Origin: Turnera subulata
Lineage: Eukaryota; Streptophyta; Magnoliopsida; Malpighiales; Passifloraceae
Direction: 5' to 3'
Assembly: GCA_028386065.3 (NCBI GenBank)
Contig: JAKUCV010003285.1
Coordinates: 14,758-78,757 of the forward strand
Length of the DNA: 64,000 nt
Below the pieces are notes generated by a model that made no database searches, was not told the DNA's origin, and was given only the letters and a program-made list of their open reading frames with translations. Made by a program: the position numbers and the translations under genes. Position 1 is the first letter of the stretch. Each line of letters begins with the position of its first letter. Positions 12,289-22,724 of the stretch are shown in pieces.

Positions 12289-13460
12289 TCATATAGTATA
12301 ATTGATCGATATCTCATCATTTTCATTTATTTCAAGTAACTGAGTTACTTCTGGAACTTTATCAATTGTGTCAGGAACCTCTTCTAGAGGTTTTTTTTTT
12401 TCTTCTTGAGGACTTTCAACTTGAACCTCTACTGGAGGTTTTATTTTCTCGCTGTGACCATCTTTTATCTTTGCTCCTTTTTCTCTATCGAGAATTTTTA
12501 TTTTTGGAACCGAGTGGTATTCCACGCTTCTGGCGTAATCTAGATTCATTTGCATTCTTTAATTGTTCTCCAGGAACATCAATTTGAATAGGAGCATCTG
12601 CAGCTGGTATATAAGATTTGTTCACTCTGTTTAGATCGACAAATGTGTCTTGCAATTGATTTATCAAATTTTGCAAATGAATCACCTTTTGAACATCAGG
12701 TTCACACTGATTTGTTCGAGGATCAAAAACTAGATATTGATATGGTATTTCAATAATCTCGTCCAGCTACTTATTTTCTCCCCCTGATGTTGGGTAAACA
12801 CTTTTCATCAAATTAACAATAAACAAATCTTACTATAAATAAATCTCCAATCTCTAGTCAATAGTTTCAATTATTTTGTAACTGATGGAGATTCATATCC
12901 AACACTATGGTGGAGCAATTAGCATATATACAACCAATAGTCCGAAGATGGGAGATATTAGGTTCGTGACCATGAACAATTGAATGGGAGAGAGCTTATG
13001 ATAATTTATTGGCATGATGCGCATAATGCTTGCAAGATGCAAAATAGTATATCCCCAAGTAATAATGAGGAGTTTGCATCTCATTAATAATGGTCTTGCA
13101 ATCAATTAGAAATGTTTGATAAACGATTCTGCTAGACCGTTTTCGGTATGAACACAAACCAACATTATCAAGTGTGCTCGCAATTTGATTAAATATGATA
13201 ATAAGCGCGCAAATACCAAATTGCGTGAAGACAAAAATGCTGGTGATTCTAGGCCAATCTTATTATATGCAGGCCAAATAATTAATTTTTCTTGTGAGCA
13301 AGCAAGCACATGGAAATTTATTAAATTGAAAAAACTTCTGGTTTTTCAATGAACGACCAATGAATTTTCAATAATTCCATGCATCATTATTGGTCTGGGA
13401 TGGCCCAACCGGTCATGCCAAACAATAAATCGCCCAACCGGTAATGCCAAACAATAAATC
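12289..13460 (-). pseudogene. Copia pol remnant (pre-integrase, integrase, RT start)
   Basis: On the minus strand, from right to left: a GAG-pre-integrase phrase of the form VWHDRLGHP near 13,400; ACSQEKLI and LESPAFL near 13,220-13,300; then NGLAESFIK and IARPLLMRCKL near 12,900-13,150. Next come ILHLASIMRI and a garbled form of the copia phrase that ends VPIAPP (12,905-13,105). Further on are GIPLGSKNKNSR, matching the basic RGRPxGSKDKN linker, and NENDEISINYTI (12,289-12,685), which in intact elements precedes the reverse transcriptase. Frameshifts and stops separate the blocks. Catalytic residues of the integrase core cannot all be traced. The protein would have integrated element cDNA; this copy cannot. 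Confidence 0.8.
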
Positions 13461-13599
13461 CATCAGCTAACTTTTAGTTGGTGCCAGCTTCGGGCTGTGC
13501 AAACTATATATTAAATAACTTGGGAAAAATTATTTTCCAGCTGCAGGCTAGTACCAGCTTCAGGCTGTTATATGCAAACTTCAGGGTATTGTGTACCAG

Positions 13600-14229
13600 T
13601 TTTAAATTACTGTGTGCCACTCATAATTGATGACAAAAAAAATAAGAATTATTGAACAATTATTAATGTGATGGCAAATCTTTTCAAAAAGCAAATCCTT
13701 GAAGATTGAAAAAGCTTTGGAGTTTTGTGAAAAATTATTTGCATTTCTAATCACCGAAATTTCCTTGGATCTTTCCGGAGACAGAAAAGGATCCACGTTT
13801 GAAAAACTAACATCTTGCTCTCTAAGCTCAGAATATAAGAAGGGAGGAGAGTTATATGGTAAAACAGGAAGATTCAGAAAAAACACAACGAGAGAAAAAT
13901 GCCTTCCCCGACTACTGTCTTCGTTGTTGAGGGTGCCTCTCTTGGAAGGAGGAATAGGTTAGCATATAGTATGGTGAATGAGCAACAAGAGGAATTACCG
14001 AGTGAGCTTGCAAGAATTCCTCGTTTGGTTTTCCTTGATGAGCTCTATTCGTCTAGGTTCTTTGTAACTCCTATGGAAGAAACTTTCTTCCTAGAGGACC
14101 AAAGTAACCTAAGGGTTTTCTTTTTATGGCTCGGCTAATTCTATTATGTTTTCATTTCTGAAAGACTTAAGGAATTTTAGCTAGAGCCTTCTTGTCAATT
14201 TCTGAATCAGAGTAGTTATTATCAAGTTT
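13600..14229. other. Unassigned insert inside the copia element
   Basis: This block interrupts the copia coding order. The plus strand has open frames of 79-87 codons (13,699-13,962 and 13,899-14,138) resembling no family I recognise. It is continuous with the LINE-like fragment that follows and may be its 5' part. Confidence 0.35.
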
Positions 14230-14580
14230 CCATGATGGCTCGGAGTGTCCCTAGAGTGTCTGGGTTACCGCCTACGCGGCCTAAGGTTCGATTGCTACTA
14301 TAGAATTGTAGGGGAGTAGTCAGACGATCCCAAGATTTTGTGCGTACCTTAAGGGATCTGAAGAATCAGTACAAGCCTAAAAAGGTACTAATCACCGAAA
14401 CCTTGTGGCAACCTGAAGAAAATCATGGAGTCATTCCACTGCGTTTTCCTCCAACAAATCGGTTTTAGCTTCCTGGTGAAAACAACATGGGTGGTATGTA
14501 GTTCTCTTGGAACGAGAGTGTTAGGGTCAACATCAACAATGAAACTCAAAGTTTCAGAGTCAATGTTGTACCCAACAGAT
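14230..14580 (+). pseudogene. LINE (L1-type) endonuclease fragment
   Basis: Translation on the plus strand gives, after a stop, NCRGVVRRSQDFVRTLRDL, then KKVLITETL, and later a degraded GG..FSWNESVRVNI phrase. This order (NCRG, the TET motif, then the S/G-G...LLW..V block) is that of the apurinic endonuclease at the start of plant L1-type ORF2. At least three stops break it and no reverse transcriptase follows. LINE insertions usually keep their 3' end, so finding only a 5' domain means later deletion or rearrangement. Confidence 0.5.
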
Positions 14581-14659
14581 AATAAAAATATATAAATAAT
14601 TGTTTAGACTTATGTATGAGAACAATTATCTCTATGTGAATGTTCTCCAGTAATGGCAA

Positions 14660-15310
14660 TAATAATATAAATATGCATGTTTTTCCTTTTCCTTGCCATT
14701 TTTATAACCATTACGGCCATAGTAATTAGAGCGGTTTCTTTCATATCCATGTCCACATCTTCTTCCAAGACCAAAATTATAATTATACAGTCGCATTCGC
14801 TTCAGGAATGGAGAAGAGTCAATTGGACGGGATTCATTATTCTTATTTATAGCTTGTTATCTATTCTGCCACAATGAGGCATGAAATTAAATTTAAATAT
14901 TTCATGAATTCTTTTTCACCATATTGCTACTGCAGGAACACATTTGATGTATGAAAAGTGGAGATTTTTTTTTGTATACGCATCAACGATATTTTCTCCA
15001 TACAATTTCACCTGAGGGTTTATTCGAAACATAACAGAATTATATTTGTGCACAGATTTAAAATCTTGCAACCTCAGATGCATTTATACATAACGAGCTT
15101 TTGGAAGAATGACCATCTTCTGATGGTCATATCTTTCTTTTAAATTCTCTTAAAGATCTGCAGGATCTTGGACAGTAAAATATTCAGTCTATGCTTTGTT
15201 TCCTTCTTTTATTGTGTCTTCCAGACTATTAGCATTTAAATGCATTTCAACATCTAATGCCCATGACAAATTTCTTCCAGAAATTTCAAGGGCCTCAATT
15301 TCAATTTTGT
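14660..15310 (-). pseudogene. Copia gag remnant
   Basis: Minus-strand translation near 15,130-15,290 gives WALDVEMHLNANSLEDTI and EGNKA, then VQDPADL, LKERYDHQKMVILPKARY, LRLQDFKSVHKYNSV and VKLYGENI. These are the typical phrases of copia Gag (UBN2-type capsid domain). A glycine/arginine/tyrosine-rich tail is visible near 14,680-14,830 upstream of the expected zinc knuckle. Stops and frameshifts break the frame. Intact Gag forms the particle that packages element RNA. Confidence 0.75.
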
Positions 15311-15584
15311 AACAATGGCCATAATACCAATAGTGAAATAATAACGAAATAAATAAAACAAATAATAAGAGTACAAGAATAATAATATAGATTACGTAAT
15401 ATATGTACGCTTACTCGATAAATCTTTCAGCGATATTAGTAGGATAATAACATAGAATGTATAATATATGTATGCTTAGTCGATAAATCTTTCAGCGATA
15501 TAAGTACTATACATGTATATATATAAATGATAAAAGTAGTAATGAGAAAAATTTTAGAAATAATTACCTTAATTGAGATAGAGA

Positions 15585-15599
15585 CTCGTGCTGATAACG
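15585..15599 (-). other. Primer-site-like sequence of the copia element
   Basis: CGTTATCAGCACG directly follows the 5' LTR on the minus strand. From memory this motif recurs at this position in plant copia elements of the same type; the tRNA matched was not verified. Confidence 0.5.
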
Positions 15600-16077
15600 T
15601 ATTATAAAATTGATAGGGGAATTCACTCCTTGATGGAACAATACAACCTTGATCAAGGTAATAATATAACCTTGATGTAATTAATACAACTTTAATGGTA
15701 ATATAAAAAGGAGAATAATTAAACTTGATAGGGAGATTAGGAAGAGAGGTTTATGGAAATGAGAAGAGGGGAGTTTATGGTAGGATATCTAAAGTGTAAG
15801 TGTGTATGGATGAAGGGGGTATTTATAGGTAAAAATATAAGGATAAAAACAAATGGGTATGATTAATTTAATAAGATAAAATCAAAAAAATATTAGGTAA
15901 AAGAAGATGGTATTAAGAATAAGACAAATAGAATAATGGAGGGTAAATGGCTAAAGAGATGACACCAAATGGATGATAGGTATTTGGGTAAAATATTTAC
16001 CAGGGATAAAATTCGGATACGGTAAAATTGAGTTTTACTGGATGGTAACAATGACATTCACTATAATTTATTTACCA
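15600..16077 (-). repeat. Copia 5' LTR
   Basis: 478 bases, the partner of 11,336-11,816. Differences are scattered single changes and a few one-base indels, so the insertion is not recent. The outer end reads TGGTAAATAAATTATAG on the minus strand. Confidence 0.85.
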
Positions 16078-16084
16078 CGGATCT

Positions 16085-16482
16085 TATAATATATAATATT
16101 GAAGACTTTTCCAGAGAAGTGAACATACAAAAAGGTGTGCAGGTATTTTCTTGGTTGGTAAAAGAAGAGCTCACAAAATTATATTTTTGTCTATAGCTCG
16201 CACGCTGGGAAGAGAAAAGAGACATAACCCTATAAAGAAAACGCTAAATTTTCATAAAACTACAACATAAGAGCATTTTACTAAGTTTTGGGTTGATGAT
16301 ATTCTTAGTCAGACTTTTATACTAGTCAATGAGAGTGGAATTTAAAACCGAGACCTCATCCCTTTTGGGCTTTTACACAAAGTTGTCGAAGACTATCGGT
16401 ACCAAGTTTATTTAGTTCATGAAGCTAATCAGCTGCCAACATTGTTTTGCAAGTAGGGAGTTGGTTGAAGAGATTAAGGCTA
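16085..16482. other. Intergenic DNA, nothing recognised
   Basis: No coding frame, LTR or terminal repeat is seen between the copia element and the SINE. Confidence 0.4.
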
Positions 16483-16496
16483 CGGAAACCCGTTTC

Positions 16497-16656
16497 TTTT
16501 TTTTTTTTTTTTGTACTACCTAATGGGCCCCACGCCCCCACTACCACCTAAACTATTCCTAAATCCTAACAACACAAATGGTAAACGCCCCGACTCGAAC
16601 CGGGGTGGCTTCCACGGAGGGAAGACTTGGATGCCAACCCAACCAAAGGTTGCTGG
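16497..16656 (-). mobile_element. tRNA-derived SINE, reverse orientation
   Basis: A 160-base insert flanked by a perfect 14-base duplication CGGAAACCCGTTTC (16,483-16,496 and 16,657-16,670). It begins with 16 T, the poly(A) tail seen from the other strand. Element-sense (minus) promoter boxes are an A-box-like TGGTTGGGTTGG (16,634-16,645) and a B box GGTTCGAGTCG (16,591-16,601) at normal spacing. SINEs are transcribed by RNA polymerase III and moved by a LINE reverse transcriptase. The perfect duplication points to a fairly recent insertion. Confidence 0.85.
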
Positions 16657-16670
16657 CGGAAACCCGTTTC

Positions 16671-17497
16671 CGTTCCCCCATACGGCCTTTTGGTTTTGTG
16701 CGCCTCTCCCAACCTACCCAAGCTTAAAACAAGACATTGCTCCACCAAAACTTTCTAATTTTACACCCCGCCTGATTTCTGTACTTCTATATGCATAAAT
16801 GAGCTCATAAGTGAAATCTATAGGAAGTTTAAAATACGACATTACATAAATAAGAAGAATGGCAGAGATCACAAACTTTATGACAATTTCATGCCCCGCA
16901 TGAGAATCACGAAGATTTGAGCCAATCAGCAGCTGATGTTAGTAATATCTCTTCCTTTTTTTTTTTTTTCCCAATACATTATACAACCAAAACAACCAAG
17001 GTTTTCATTAGTAACAGAGCAGGATATTATTTTCTGTGGGAGAATCTAAAAGATTTTCTTTTACTGTTTAGTTTAGGCGTAAATCCAAATTTCACCAATG
17101 TTATACATTCAATTGATTAAATGTCTATATTTATAAAATTAAGTCAATCTATCCCTTGATCAAAGTTGTATTAAAATTAAGTCTAATTAGTATATATTTG
17201 GCGGCTTATGTCTCATGCCAAAGTTTAATAAAAGTAAGGATTATCCATGAAATTGACACTTATCTACTCCAAACTGACCATTTTGCAAACTCAGTGGGCA
17301 AATTGTCCAATTTTGTAAATACAAATAACCAAATCTAAACTCAAAGGGCAAATTGATCCAATTTTGCTTACATAGATGGATTCAAACTAAAACTGAAGGA
17401 GCAAATTAGTTCAAATTGTATAACAAAGGGGTGTAGTTAAGGTTTTCGCCTTTAGATTTTTCTTTCGTAAAATTTCTTTTTCTTACCTAAATTGCAG
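16671..17497. other. Intergenic DNA ahead of the transporter pseudogene
   Basis: No gene. A phrase like GGGCAAATTGATCCAATTTTG appears twice (about 17,297 and 17,347), with related phrases nearby, suggesting an old dispersed repeat. No match to exons 1-2 of the sugar transporter is found here, so the duplicated copy lacks its start. Confidence 0.45.
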
Positions 17498-18838
17498 TGC
17501 TCCATTTTTGGGTCAGTTTTGACAATTGGAGAGGTCACTGGTGCATCATTTCCACAGAATCAGGGAAGGATTGTGGCTCACATTGGGGACTGAGACAAGT
17601 ATGTTTGATCCTTTTCAGAGTCCCTATAAGCTCAGTAGTCATATTCTAAATTAACTCTAGGTGGTCATGATCACCAATATTCGTACGACTTCCAGACCTC
17701 CTTTCGCTGTTAACGTATTTGCCTTGCAAAGAAGGTGATGTGGATTTTTGAGGTATTCTTTATGTCCTCGTATGGCTTGCCTTTCATTTTTCTTCGAAAG
17801 ACAAGACAAGACTCTCTAGATAAGGATGTAACCTTTATATCTCAAATTCTCAATAGCCACCCGTTCGTTATTTGTTTACATTTCTTTCTCTTTGCAAAGG
17901 TTGTTGTATTGTAATTCTGTGTCAAGATATTCCCTTCCTGTTTGCACTAAACTAAAATCGTGTGCCTGGGCTGATTGTTGCATCCCATTTTGGGCTTATG
18001 GTTGTCGTGACCGCCTCTTTCCCCGGCTGTTCTGTGAGTCCACGACTGGCAATTGTCATGGGTCCATAGTTGTTGATTGTTTTAGGACTATGGTTGGTTG
18101 TTGGGCTAACTTGTGGTGGATGAGCTTTTGGAGACCAATCTTTAAAGATTGGGCCCGTTAAATGAGAACAACTGCTAGTTGTTGTGAGAATGGAGATTTG
18201 AAGTTGATGCCGACGATTGGAGTATTGTGGATATCTTATCGGGGTGGTTTCGAATTTGAGTTCACGAATTGTTAGGGGTTTTCGAATGATAGGATTTAGA
18301 TTGAGTTTGTAAATTTGAATAAGATCCTAGGTGATCGTAATTCATCTGTTATTGCCTATAAAAGGCTACTAATTGTTCTTGTACAGGGATCAAGAAATTA
18401 ATCAAAGAACCAATTATCATCTTTTTACCAATTTTTTATCGCACAATAGTGTAGAATTACTATTTTTTTTTTAGTATAACTTAACTTAGAAAATCCAAAA
18501 TACCGAAATCCAGTCTAAGACGTACGACACCGTCCGTTCAGCCTATCAACGGTAGGATTCGGTAAATCCGTTGGTCGTTCGTGCGCAAACACTTCCATTA
18601 TTGGTAGATAATATCTTTATAATGATGTTGACTGATAGATTCATACCACACATAAAATTTATTAGCCAGCACTAACTTGTTGACTCTTACCTATCTCTTT
18701 CTTGTTTTTCATAGAAATTTTTCATTTTTCATCCAACTAGACTCAAAATTTTGAGCATCTCTGTTTTCGTAGGATGCTTGGTCTCTTAATGGTGCAAGAC
18801 TATCTCTTGGATTCGTTAATGGGCTCATAACATGTGTG
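17498..18838 (+). pseudogene. Partial ERD6-like pseudogene (exons 3-5)
   Basis: Three blocks match consecutive exons of the intact gene at 2,776-6,338 and keep the splice context, so this is a DNA-level copy and not a processed one. Block 1 (17,498 to about 17,597) reads [16 protein letters not shown] against [16 protein letters not shown], then has an insertion and a stop (GD*). Block 2 (17,735-17,800) reads MWIFEVF against MWISEVF. Block 3 (18,773-18,838) reads ARLSLGFVNGLITCV against [15 protein letters not shown] and is followed by GT. About 970 bases of foreign sequence separate blocks 2 and 3 where the intact gene has 210. Exons 1-2 and 6-18 are absent. Not functional. Confidence 0.85.
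17801..18772 (+). other. Probable insertion inside the transporter pseudogene
   Basis: This replaces intron 4 of the pseudogene and is much longer than the original. It contains CCTATAAAAGG at about 18,356-18,366, then a region like an RNA start, and resembles an LTR or promoter fragment. LTR ends and target duplications were not found. Open frames (for example 17,892-18,161) look random. Confidence 0.4.
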
Positions 18839-19078
18839 GTAATTATCTATATCCCAAGTCCACTACAAATCAACTGTCCCTTAAAGAAGGTTATAGGTTT
18901 ATAGTTTAAACCCAACAGAATATTTTGCAAAGGAGGGGCGGCCCATATTAATGAGTGAGGCAATGCCGTATTTTGGATTAATTGGCTTCATGGATGGGGC
19001 CGAAATTAAGAGGGAAAAAAAAAAAACAACCTGTTTCTACTAAAATCCATAATTGAAAAAAAAAAAATGATGCAAGAT

Positions 19079-19690
19079 TGTTGTAAATAAATTATGTGAA
19101 TGTTATTGTTACAATCTAGTAATACCAATATGGGGTTGGTCCAAGTGGTAAGCGACTTGTTTCCGCTTAAGCGAGGTCTTGGGTTCGAGTCCTCGTGTAT
19201 GCAGAAAATGCCTATTGGGAGACTTCACTCGCCGTACCTAGGTGCGCGACGCGGGTCGAATCTGGATTAGTCGGGGCAAAGCTCTTGTTACCGGGAGGGG
19301 AATTAAAAAAAAAAATCTAGTAAAATTTTTTTTTTACCATATTCGAATTTACTTCCCATAAATATTTTACCCATACACCTAATTCTGTTTGTCCTAATCT
19401 TAATATCATCTTCATTTACCTAACATCCCTTCGATTTTATCTTTCAAAATTAATCATACTTATTTTTTTTATCCACCTATTTTCAATTATAGTAGCAATA
19501 TTACTGCAATTTTTTTCGAGTAAGAGGATATCATTTATATATATATATATATATAGTAATATTGCTGAAAGATTTATCAAGTAAGTGTATATATACCATA
19601 TATTTTCTATTAGTAACCTACTACTCTTATTACTTATTTTATTTCTTTTGTTATTATTTCATTATTGTCAGCATAGCCAATATTACAGAA
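19079..19690 (+). mobile_element. Truncated copia fragment (5' LTR and leader)
   Basis: Starts TGTTGTAAATAAATTATG, the same LTR start as the element at 11,336-16,077 but on the plus strand. The LTR body shows CCTAATCTTAATA and TTAATCATACTTA in the same order, with deletions. The copy runs on to a leader with GCTGAAAGATTTATCAAGTA, which matches the internal sequence near 15,420-15,440 on the other strand. It is cut off near 19,690 and is split by a SINE. Confidence 0.75.
19123..19313 (+). mobile_element. tRNA-derived SINE inside the copia LTR
   Basis: A 191-base insert between perfect 10-base duplications AATCTAGTAA (19,113-19,122 and 19,314-19,323). It carries an A box TGGTCCAAGTGG (19,137-19,148) and a B box GGTTCGAGTCC (19,182-19,192), then a GC-rich body and a short A-rich tail. 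Only these tRNA-like promoter boxes are present, with no foldable tRNA body, so this is a SINE and not a tRNA gene. It differs in sequence from the SINE at 16,497-16,656. Confidence 0.9.
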
Positions 19691-19699
19691 GTTGAACTA

Positions 19700-20305
19700 C
19701 AGGGCTGAGTTATTAATAGGATGATACCTAGAAGAATATAGATTGATTGATGTTAAACACATGAGAGCTGATAGTCTTTTAGGGCTTTATTGATTGTTCG
19801 TGCTTAATGAATTTAGTTTGGATGCTAGGCTATGCGAGAGCTAGGTAGTAATCTATACTGAATAATTAATTCAACAAGCGAGAGCTGAGAGTTAAAAAAT
19901 TAGAAACAATTGCCCACAGTCACACATTAACACCAATAACTTGCCGAATTTAATTATAAACCTAGATAGTAATTGAGTGAACCCCGACTTCCTAGATTGC
20001 TTTAGATATTGATGTAACTCTATGTTAGAATAAGTTTGCTATTTTATTTCTTTATTATTTGCCCAAGTTGATATCACCATAATAGTTCTCTGCTAAATTG
20101 ATTTGCCTAGATAACCATAAGTTGTGATCAAAGTAGTACCCAGTCCTTTGTCTCTGTGGGATCGACCTTGATTATATTGCTACAACAAGACATTGTACGC
20201 TTACAGTTTAAGATATTCATATTTTATTCGTGGGTTATTTGTGTGTTGTATTGTGAGACTGCTGAGAATATAAATTTCAAAGAAATACCCCATAAAAAGG
20301 CATCC
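19700..20305 (+). mobile_element. Athila-type LTR fragment
   Basis: Matches the distal third of the LTRs at 29,153-30,981 and 38,975-40,820. Shared words include GATGATACCTAGAAGAA, GATGCTAGGCTATGCGAGAG, ACAATTGCCCACA and ATCGACCTTGATTA, ending near ATAAAAAGGCATC. It is clearly more diverged than the two LTRs of the complete element are from each other, so it is an older copy. The first two thirds and any internal region are missing. Confidence 0.75.
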
Positions 20306-20654
20306 CTTCGATCCAAAAGAAACAAAATCAGACCGAACTTTTGTTTTGCCTACAAAAGCATTTATGGGTCCTTCAAAGCATCTTAAACACGTTATTAGTT
20401 ATTACCCATCAATAATCATTCATCAGGCGGCATTATCTCGATGAACTCTGCCCCTGGAGGAACTTCCTCCCTTAGTTCCGAAATATGCTCTCTTATGTTT
20501 GGATGGGAATAGAGAGAGAAAGAAAGGGGGGAGAATGGATGGGAAGGGAAGAGATAGGAATAGTGGGGTGGTGAAAAATTTAACTTTAACTTGTTTGGAT
20601 ATATTTATTAAAGAGAAAGGAGGAAAATGGTGGGTAATATTTTTAAATTATATG
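20306..20654. other. Unassigned stretch
   Basis: No gene. A purine-rich run (20,508-20,560, many GGGAA/GAGAGA words) and two TGTTTGGAT-like words are the only noticeable features. Confidence 0.35.
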
Positions 20655-22094
20655 GATATCCTTATTTTATGCACAATCATACCAAAAACACAATTTCCAA
20701 TTGAATGATAACTAAACTCTGATTTTCCACGAAAATCAAAGCTAAAATTATCCTGCAAGAAAATGTGTTAATGGGCTAAACAACTCTGAAACTATATTTC
20801 ACTAACTTGAGCTCCTTAAAATTCATTTCTAACCCAAAAATAAATCATCTCAATATAATTGGGTCAAAAATAAATTAAAGTTTAATAACTTTTGGTTAGA
20901 AGTTGAGCAGTTCTAGCTTAATCAAAATAAATCATTTCACTAGCAATATATCAATATTTGAATGATTAGATTACATAGGGAATTTGTAGCCTGTGGTGTT
21001 CATAGAAGTCAAATAGGGAAAAAACTTTTCATCTATACGCTTCTCTTTCCGGTACATGCTGTATGGTGTTGATAAAACATATATATGGGAAGAACTTTCA
21101 AATGTGCATCTAAAGAGAGCTGCTCTTAAAAATAGAAAGAATGGAGTGTGGCATGGGGAGAACCGGTAACAAAACGGATGAGCTAGAACAAACAACAAAT
21201 AGCAATCTATAAGATTTACAATCAAAAGGGATTAGAGCACTTATCTCGATTGTTGGACAGAATCTATGGTCATCTTATACTGGATTTTGGGCAATGAAAA
21301 CGGCCGATTCAGCTTCTGGTCTCAACAACAAAGTTGTATCTCTTCCTCTTAGCTTTCCAGAGAGTCCAAGATCATGGCAATCTGACTTCTAGAACTCGAG
21401 ATATGAATTGTTTTCTGAGACTGCTTGCATCAGGTCCTTCTATTCGGATTTCCCACCTTCTTGGCCCCGGATTACTTTTGATTGCTTCACCCTCTTGATC
21501 TTCTCTTACTGGCTTTCTTCTTAATGCTTTCCCACAAAATTCCTCCAGATTTTCTGCCCTAAAAGTGTTTTTAGGCTTGGAGATATAGAGTTTCTCCAAG
21601 CAAACAAAGCTTATGTGGTGTGTGTGTGATGAGAGATTGATCCCTGGAAATGTGTGTGAGGGGTCCTATTTATAGTGCTCTGGGAAGCTCACAAAAATCA
21701 GAGCTAAAATTAGCCTGCAAGAAATATGTTTATGGTCTGATTAACTCTGGAAGGTCCATATTCCATTAACTTAGGCCTTCAAATTCATCCTTAGCCCAAA
21801 AATAAATCATCTCATTATAATCAGGTTAAAATAAACAAGAAAGCCTAAATAAATGAAATAGGACAGTAATTTTTGGAACTGGACCTTAATATATTTTTAT
21901 TGTAAGATGAACTCATCTCATTAATCCTAAGGTTCAAACATATAAACCCCAATTCATAAAATATATGCATTCCACTAAAATAAATTTTAAGTGTGCCTTA
22001 GCCAAAGATCAAATCACCTCATTAATCTTATGGTTTGACCATACTCAAAATCTAAATTAGAGGGACATTTGTAAGTCAAATTTGGGTGTTCACA
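20655..22094 (-). repeat. Tat-type 3' LTR, rearranged
   Basis: Three parts. 20,655-20,890 matches 46,605-46,830 of the intact LTR. 20,890-21,480 has no match there. 21,480-22,094 matches 46,090-46,290 followed by 46,665-47,061. The right edge is GGGTGTTCACA, that is LTR start TGTGAACACCC on the minus strand. The order implies a partial LTR duplicated or joined to a second one, with unrelated DNA between. The opposite LTR end (TCTTCACA) is not found here. Confidence 0.7.
20890..21480. other. Unmatched insert between Tat LTR pieces
   Basis: Plus-strand translation around 21,235-21,410 is open for over 50 codons with ordinary composition (it contains ISIVGQNLW and FPESPRSWQSDF). I do not recognise it. 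It could be a captured host fragment or chance. Confidence 0.3.
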
Positions 22095-22112
22095 GATGCC
22101 CCTCATTGATGA
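22095..22112 (-). other. Polypurine tract of the left Tat element
   Basis: On the minus strand the sequence just before the LTR start reads CATCAATGAGGGGCATC. The same position at 48,361-48,375 (plus strand) reads CAACGAGGGCCTTC. This marks the LTR ending at 22,094 as the 3' LTR of a minus-oriented element. Confidence 0.6.
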
Positions 22113-22239
22113 GTCCTTAGAAACCAAGGACGAAACAACGCAAGAAAGGAACAACCAAATTTGAATGGTTTGATGTAAGTTGTGTGTGTCATTGGTTAGA
22201 GCACCTCGTGCTCCACTTCAAGAATCATCTTATCCTGAA

Positions 22240-22650
22240 GGTTGTTGGTTGCCGTGAATCATCTCGTCCCGAGGTTTTCAAGGACTAGGTCCTCGGCTTT
22301 GTGGGAATCATCTCATCCCAGGTTGTGGATCTCGGGAATCATCTCATCCCGAGGTTTGCGAGAACCGGGTCCTCGGCTTTGTAGGAATCATCTCATCCAG
22401 GTTGTGGATCTCGAAAATCATCTCACCCCGAGGTTTGCGAGAACCAGATCCTCGGCTTTGTGGGAATCATCTCATCCCAGATTGTAATTGTCGGGAATCA
22501 TCTCATCCCGGGGTTTGTGAGAACCGGATCCTCGGCTTTGTGGGAATCATCTCATCCTATGGTTGTGATCGTCAGGAATCATCTCATCCCGTGGTTTGCG
22601 AGAACAGGGTCCTCGGCTTGTGATTTGCAGGGAACAAGTCCTCGGCTTTG
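22240..22650. repeat. 80-base tandem array (Tat internal region)
   Basis: The phrase CCTCGGCTTTGT starts at 22,291, 22,371, 22,450, 22,530 and 22,611, a period of 79-81 bases, with a final partial unit at 22,640. Each unit holds GGGAATCATCTCATCCC twice, so the unit itself grew from a half-unit of about 40 bases, plus GAGGTTTGCGAGAACCGGG. A related array lies in opposite orientation at 47,230-48,240. Confidence 0.9.
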
Positions 22651-22724
22651 GTTTACTTTTCTCAAGGTTTGTGGGAGCTAGGTCCTGACTTTGGTTTACT
22701 CCCCTCCTAGTTTCCTTCACTTTT

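Larger units (their letters stand above)
11336..16077 (-). mobile_element. Degenerate Ty1/copia element, reverse orientation
   Basis: Two direct LTRs bound 3.8 kb of internal DNA. The purine tract AAGGAGGAG abuts the left LTR on the minus strand (11,817-11,825). A primer-site-like CGTTATCAGCACG abuts the right LTR, so the element reads right to left. Flanks GGACCT (11,330-11,335) and GGATCT (16,079-16,084) look like a target duplication with one change. Gag, GAG-pre-integrase, integrase and the very start of the reverse transcriptase region are recognisable but full of stops and gaps; most of RT and all of RNase H are missing. Compared with usual copia elements (about 5 kb) the coding part is incomplete, so the copy is dead. 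The gag and integrase motifs suggest the Retrofit/Ale-type branch; that placement is inference. Confidence 0.85.

Noticed and set aside
16591..16645. tRNA gene
   Set aside because: Only the A/B boxes are tRNA-like; there is no foldable acceptor or anticodon arm, and the tail plus target duplication show a SINE.
19137..19192. tRNA gene
   Set aside because: Same reason: SINE with perfect 10-base flanks and no complete tRNA fold.
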